The translations under genes and the position numbers were made by a program. Positions 12,451 through 16,404 of a DNA stretch of 16,404 nt are shown one piece after another. The notes below the pieces were generated by a model that saw nothing but the letters and a program-made list of their open reading frames with translations, was not told the DNA's origin and did not search any database. The stretch covers positions 1 through 16,404 of the forward strand of contig JBAUWJ010000308.1 in the NCBI GenBank assembly GCA_049583715.1, written 5' to 3'. The stretch's first letter is position 1. Every line of letters starts with the position of its first letter. The stretch comes from JAANXG01 sp049583715. Lineage in GTDB: Bacteria; Pseudomonadota; Gammaproteobacteria; Arenicellales; JAANXG01.

Positions 12451-14406
12451 TCAGCCGTCGCCGCCCGGCTCGCCGTCCAGATGCGCGGCCAGCTTCGCCA
12501 GGGTGGGATACTCGATCAGGTCCGACGCCTGGATACGCCCCGGGAAGTGCTCCTCGATGCGCTCGTGCATTTCGATGATTTTCAGGGACCCGACGCCGAT
12601 GTCGAGCAGACTGTCATCGCGTCCGATGACGACGCCGCCGAGGACATCGGTGAACAGGTCCCGGAGAAACGCCTCCGTGCCGGGGGCGGTCCCGGCAACC
12701 TCACCCGCTGTTTCGGAGGGTTCTGCGAGTCTTATTGCGGAATCCCTGAAATCACCTCTTTCGTACGCCGCCTTCAGGCTGAATCGCCGGAGCTTGCCGC
12801 TGGTGGTCTTGGGAATGTTGTTCACCGGGACCGCCACGGCGACCCGCGCCAGGCTGTCCTCGCTGACTTTCCGGCCGGCACGCCGCGCGAGCTCGGCGAA
12901 GTCCGAGGCGTTGCCTCGAAACAGGACGAACAGTACCAGCTCGTCGCTGTCCTCCTCGTCGCTCCTGCAGCCCGATGCTACCACCTTGCCCAGCTCCAGG
13001 CCCTCGATGTCCGCCGCGATTGCTTCGATATCGTGGGCGTAGTAGTTCTGCCCGTTGACGAAGATCACGTCCTTGGTGCGGCCGGTGATATACAGCTCTC
13101 CGGCGTGGATGAAGCCGAGGTCACCGGTGTCCAGCCAGCCGTCTTCCACGAAGGCTTCCCTGTTGAGAGTGCGTCCGTCCATATAGAAGCCCTCCGTCAC
13201 GTTCGGCCCGCGGATCAATATGCGACCGACGGTATCCGGAGGCATCTCGCTCCCAGCGTCGGTCCCGATGCGCACTTCGCACTTCCCGATGGCCCGGCCC
13301 ACACTGACCAGGGTTACGAAGCCGCGGCGATCGTCCAGCTCGATCCGCTCTCCGGGTCCGAGCCGATCCCGGCTCACTGAGAGCGTGCGATACATCTCCC
13401 CCACGCTCGGGAACGAGACCGCGAGGCTCGCCTCGGCGAGACCATAGACGGGGTACATCGCCGTACGGCGCAGGCCGCTCTGTGCCAGGGCGTCGAGGAA
13501 TCGTTCGCACAGATGCGCGGAGATGGGCTCCGCACCATTGAAGATGATCCGCACAGGCGACAGGTCGATGTCGCGGGCTTTCTCGGGGGCAAACGATTTG
13601 AGCAGGTAGCTGAAGCCGAAGTTGGGCGAGCACAGCACAGTGGCCCGGTAGTCCGAGGCCGCGCGTATCCAGCGCATGGGCCTGCGAATGAACGCCTCGG
13701 TGGCGATGATGGTGTGATCCATGCCCGCCAGGACCATCATCAGGTGAAACCCGATCAGGCCCATGTCGTGGGTGAGCGGCATCCAGCTCAGGCCCCGGTC
13801 GCGGGACTCCAGCCCGGCGGTGTCGATCATGTCCCGGATGTTGGTGAGAAGGTTGCGATGACTGAGGACCACGCCCTTGGGGTCGCTGGTGGAGCCTGAC
13901 GAGAACTGGATGAACGCAGTGTCGAGGGCGCCACTGTCCACTGCTTCGGCCTTTCCCGCCCCTGGTCCGACATCCTCCACCAGGAGGGTGCGGTCGCCCA
14001 GGCGCCGGTGAGCCTGCTCCTCTTTGTGTTGCGCCGCGAGGCCGGCGAGTTGGGCTGCCAGGGCCTGCTCCGTGAATAAACGGGGACGGGCCAGAGTGCC
14101 GGCGACGCGGAAGATCTTGCGGCGCTGCTCCTGCGACACGCCGGGCGCAAGCGGCACCGGCACAATTCCGCCGTAAAGGCAGGCCCAGTAAGCGTCCAGG
14201 AAAGCGTCGTTGCGATTCAGGACGAGCAGCATCTCGTCCCCCGGTCGGACGCCCCGGGATTGGAAGTAGTGGAGGAGCACCAGCGCGCGCTCCCTCAGCT
14301 CCTCGAATCTAATCGTCGATGGCTCGCCGGTTCGATTGATGAGTCTGATTGACCGGTCGAGGCTGGAAAGCTCGTCCAGCGCCTGCGGCAGGGTCGAGTA
14401 AGACAT
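12451..14406 (-). CDS. Fatty-acyl-AMP ligase (FAAL) fused to an acyl carrier domain
   Basis: A 651-aa protein. The adenylate-forming domain (about 1-550) has the P-loop SSGSTSDPKG (169-178), WMPLTHDMGLIG (208-219), FNGAEP (289-294), YGLAEASLAV (321-330), GWLDTGDLGF (423-432) and IPKTTSGKLRR (531-541), which contains the catalytic Lys. The WMPL.HDMGLIG pattern is typical of FAALs, not of acyl-CoA synthetases. A carrier domain follows (about 575-645) with phosphopantetheine Ser607 in LDIGVGSLKI; the usual Asp before the Ser is Gly here. The likely reaction is activation of a fatty acid to acyl-AMP and loading onto its own carrier, supplying a lipid tail or starter unit to a partner enzyme. No PKS, NRPS or other partner is visible in the window. 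Its gene is divergent from the carbonic anhydrase, 169 bp apart. Confidence 0.93.
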   Translation of the reverse strand: MSYSTLPQALDELSSLDRSIRLINRTGEPSTIRFEELRERALVLLHYFQSRGVRPGDEMLLVLNRNDAFLDAYWACLYGGIVPVPLAPGVSQEQRRKIFRVAGTLARPRLFTEQALAAQLAGLAAQHKEEQAHRRLGDRTLLVEDVGPGAGKAEAVDSGALDTAFIQFSSGSTSDPKGVVLSHRNLLTNIRDMIDTAGLESRDRGLSWMPLTHDMGLIGFHLMMVLAGMDHTIIATEAFIRRPMRWIRAASDYRATVLCSPNFGFSYLLKSFAPEKARDIDLSPVRIIFNGAEPISAHLCERFLDALAQSGLRRTAMYPVYGLAEASLAVSFPSVGEMYRTLSVSRDRLGPGERIELDDRRGFVTLVSVGRAIGKCEVRIGTDAGSEMPPDTVGRILIRGPNVTEGFYMDGRTLNREAFVEDGWLDTGDLGFIHAGELYITGRTKDVIFVNGQNYYAHDIEAIAADIEGLELGKVVASGCRSDEEDSDELVLFVLFRGNASDFAELARRAGRKVSEDSLARVAVAVPVNNIPKTTSGKLRRFSLKAAYERGDFRDSAIRLAEPSETAGEVAGTAPGTEAFLRDLFTDVLGGVVIGRDDSLLDIGVGSLKIIEMHERIEEHFPGRIQASDLIEYPTLAKLAAHLDGEPGGDG

Positions 14407-14575
14407 ATCGTCGACGTGTCGGAGAGGCAGCGGATTATGTCAGATCGCGCAGCCCGCGCAACACCGGGTTGCTGCTCGCGACGCCGGGTCATCCATCGAG
14501 GCAGCGGAACCTCAGCACCGGTCCGGGAGCAGGAAAGCGGCGTGTTATAGTGTTTCCGTTCAGTGAGGTAGCGCT

Positions 14576-15100
14576 ATGCAATACATTCTCGGCGATCGCC
14601 GCCCGGAGCTGCGCGGCTCGGAGCATTTCATCGCGCCCAGCGCCGACGTCATCGGCGCGGTGATCATGGAGGATCGCAGCAGCGTATGGTTCAACGCCGT
14701 GCTGCGCGGGGACAACGAAGTGATCCACATCGGCGAGGACAGCAACGTGCAGGACTGTTGCGTCATGCACACTGACCCCGGCTGTCCCTTGACGCTGGGA
14801 AGAGGTGTCACGGTGGGTCACTCGGTCACCCTGCACGGCTGCACGGTTGGGGACTACTCACTCGTCGGCACGGGATCGACGATTCTGGATCGAACCCATA
14901 TCGGCAGCCACTGCCTGATTGCGGCGAACACTCTCATTACCGGTGGCAAGGACATTCCGGACCGTTCCCTGGTCATGGGGAGCCCGGGCCGGGTGGTGCG
15001 CAGCCTGACCGATGAAGAGGTGAAGAGGCTGTATGCAGCCGCCGATTCGTACGTGAACAAGCTGCGCCGCTACGGCGCCGGCATGAAGGAAGTACGATGA
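14576..15100 (+). CDS. Gamma-class carbonic anhydrase (YrdA-like)
   Basis: A 174-aa left-handed parallel beta-helix protein built on hexapeptide repeats. The conserved N-terminal segment gives VWFNAVLRGD (37-46) with Arg44 and Asp46. NVQD (57-60) and the three metal-binding histidines follow: His65 in VMHTD, and His82 and His87 in GHSVTLHGC. Further on are 'LVGTGSTILD' and 'VMGSPGRVVRSL', the usual end of the helix before a C-terminal alpha-helix. The family binds Zn/Fe and many YrdA-like members have weak or no carbonic anhydrase activity, so the role in vivo is open. RBS GAGGT (14565-14569) lies 6 bp before the ATG; a possible -10 TATAGT is at 14546-14551 with no clear -35. Confidence 0.93.
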   Translation: MQYILGDRRPELRGSEHFIAPSADVIGAVIMEDRSSVWFNAVLRGDNEVIHIGEDSNVQDCCVMHTDPGCPLTLGRGVTVGHSVTLHGCTVGDYSLVGTGSTILDRTHIGSHCLIAANTLITGGKDIPDRSLVMGSPGRVVRSLTDEEVKRLYAAADSYVNKLRRYGAGMKEVR

Positions 15101-15157
15101 CCGCACGGCCGGCCTTTTCCATGACCGGGGCGCGCCATCGCGCAGCTTGAAACAGGA

Positions 15158-15200
15158 GCGTTCACCGGCGGATCGAGTCGCGGGTCAAGCGCCGGAACGC
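15158..15200. other. Hairpin between convergent genes
   Basis: GCGTTCACCGGCG (15158-15170) and CGCCGGAACGC (15190-15200) pair as an 11-bp GC-rich stem with a 2-nt bulge and a 19-nt loop. It lies in the 162-bp gap between the converging carbonic anhydrase and fucosyltransferase genes. It could help separate the two transcripts, but no T-tract follows on either strand. The gap also holds GGCCGGCC at 15107-15114 followed by TTTT. Nothing else is seen there. Confidence 0.35.
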
Positions 15201-15262
15201 TGCCAGCGAATACGCGACTGGTGCGGACTTCCCTGATCTTTTCGTGCTCGCCACGATCGGGT

Positions 15263-16318
15263 TCAATCCGATAGCAGATCTCTTTCCGGGCTCGAGGAGC
15301 GCGTTGTTCGTCTCCACAGAATCCTCAACAACCTGGCGGTGGCGCCAAGCGCTCCCTTGCCTGTAACGAACCCGTGTGACTCGACTTCCCTCCTTCGGCG
15401 CTTCTCGTATCTCGTGCCCCAGGCGTGAAAGTTGCGACGAAATGCCGCTGCGTGCTCCTGTTCGAAGATCAGCGAGAAGCGATCAAGCACGGCTTCATCG
15501 GTGAGATTACCGACCTGGTTGTCAGGAGGAAAGAATGGCTCGGTAAGAACGCATCGGAAGGCGTCCCGGTCCTGCTCGAGCTCGAGAACGCGTTCGATGA
15601 CGGCGTCGGGAGACTCGTACTCGTGGCAGTTGATGAATCGTCTCGTATTGAACTCCCTCCCGATGTCCGGATTGCCCCAGTAGATGGGAACGGTGTCGGC
15701 CGCCAGGGCATGAACGATCTTCTCTGTGGTGTATCCGGGCGAGGACGAGTTCTCGAAGGCAATGGAGAAGCGGAATTGCTTCTGATATTCGACCTTGGGT
15801 ATCGTCCAGTCCCCATGGTAGGCCGGTCCGATATCGTCGTCGACGTTGCGCAGATGCCGGCCCGCCGAATCCACGCGTTTGCGGCTGTTGAGCCGATGGA
15901 AGAATTCGTCTCGAAAGGGGTGACCGTTGCTCTTCGTGTAGATGAAATTGCAGAACCTCGGCTTGGCGTGGTCGAGAGCTTCGCCCTGGATCGCCGATGC
16001 TCCGCGGGTCGTCAGCTCCTTGTACTGGTCGTAGAACCGGTAGTTCGGACAGCGGAAGTACCGGTCGGAGAATTCGATCCAGTGGTAGCCGAACGCGTAG
16101 TCGCAGAGATTGAAGTCGGGGATGACGTTCTCGCCGGTGAAAAAGATGCGTACGGCGTTCCCGTATCTCGTGAAATCGTGGCCGAAGACGGAGTAGATGA
16201 CGTAGTCCGGATATTCCTGCTCTATCTGTACGGGAAACCGCTGTTTCAACAGCTTGAGGATTCTTCGCGGATTGAACGGGCCGGGAAAATCCGAGAATGC
16301 CAGTCGTATAGGTGTCAT
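15263..16318 (-). CDS. GT10 family glycosyltransferase (alpha-1,3/4-fucosyltransferase-like)
   Basis: A 351-aa glycosyltransferase. Residues 56-80 (VRIFFTGENVIPDFNLCDYA, then FGYHW) and 119-143 (KPRFCNFIYTKSNGHPFRDE) match the N-terminal half of bacterial GT10 enzymes. Residues 184-214 hold the fucosyltransferase signature: FSIAFENSSSPGYTTEK, then IVHALAADTVPIYWG, which binds GDP-fucose. It probably adds fucose (or a related GDP-sugar) to a surface glycan such as an O-antigen. The acceptor is unknown. The C-terminus is basic (RLLRILWRRTTRS), as in membrane-associated H. pylori FucTs. The ATG at 16318 gives the family N-terminus (MTPIRLAFSDFPGPFNP); the frame is open 63 bp further upstream without similarity. 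No GDP-fucose biosynthesis genes are visible in the window. Beyond its start the window ends at 16404 with nothing callable. Confidence 0.93.
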   Translation of the reverse strand: MTPIRLAFSDFPGPFNPRRILKLLKQRFPVQIEQEYPDYVIYSVFGHDFTRYGNAVRIFFTGENVIPDFNLCDYAFGYHWIEFSDRYFRCPNYRFYDQYKELTTRGASAIQGEALDHAKPRFCNFIYTKSNGHPFRDEFFHRLNSRKRVDSAGRHLRNVDDDIGPAYHGDWTIPKVEYQKQFRFSIAFENSSSPGYTTEKIVHALAADTVPIYWGNPDIGREFNTRRFINCHEYESPDAVIERVLELEQDRDAFRCVLTEPFFPPDNQVGNLTDEAVLDRFSLIFEQEHAAAFRRNFHAWGTRYEKRRRREVESHGFVTGKGALGATARLLRILWRRTTRSSSPERDLLSD

Positions 16319-16404
16319 ATGATCACGTTCGTCACACGAGGGACCGGGATCGATATCACGCGTGCGTTGGCAGTCTAGCACAACGCATTGACAGAGGTCT
16401 GAAG

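Noticed and set aside
15107..15118. GGCCGGCC followed by TTTT as an intrinsic terminator
   Set aside because: The palindrome has no loop, so no stable stem can form, and only four T follow.
15425..16378. 317-aa plus-strand open frame opposite the fucosyltransferase
   Set aside because: The minus-strand frame carries the GT10 signature; the plus-strand frame has no recognisable motif.

Overview
The window is GC-rich and densely coded, with genes on both strands in short, probably co-transcribed runs. The gene set suggests a Gammaproteobacterium: a TtcA with two CxxC motifs, a YpfJ-type zinc metallopeptidase, an LpxL-type acyltransferase, a YrdA-type gamma carbonic anhydrase, a Nu-class GST, and intergenic palindromic repeats of the 'GTCATTGCGAG' kind. 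No rRNA, tRNA, CRISPR array, transposase or phage gene is visible. I cannot place it below class; an uncultured lineage is likely but unproven.

Layout. Positions 1-1249 (minus) hold a possible partial gene, a solo cyclic-nucleotide-binding-fold protein and a Nu-class GST. Positions 1419-2221 (plus) hold a DUF1330 protein overlapping a MaoC-type hydratase by one base. Positions 2234-4070 (minus) hold ttcA and a membrane-anchored zinc metallopeptidase. Positions 4296-7867 (minus) form a tight three-gene run: a DdlA/B-like ATP-grasp ligase, a 670-aa protein with two cyanophycin-synthetase-like ATP-grasp segments, and a small exported six-cysteine protein. A GNAT (plus, 7994-8485) overlaps tail-to-tail with a NodB-type deacetylase (minus), which lies behind a Cys/Met-metabolism PLP enzyme (9355-10521). 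An LpxL-like acyltransferase (10665-11528) leads into a gene-free repeat region of about 920 bp. Then come a fatty-acyl-AMP ligase fused to a carrier domain (minus, 12451-14406), a divergent gamma carbonic anhydrase, and a GT10 fucosyltransferase (minus, 15263-16318).

Two parts stand out. The 4.3-9.3 kb block joins two different ATP-grasp ligases with an acetyltransferase, a deacetylase and an exported cysteine-rich protein. It could be an uncharacterised peptide- or amino-acid-ligating pathway, but that is inference from gene order and domains. The 11.56-12.34 kb repeat region can be read as a composite repeat unit duplicated in tandem with a 329-bp offset. The second copy was later interrupted by a 133-bp hairpin element, and removing that element restores the sequence seen in the first copy.
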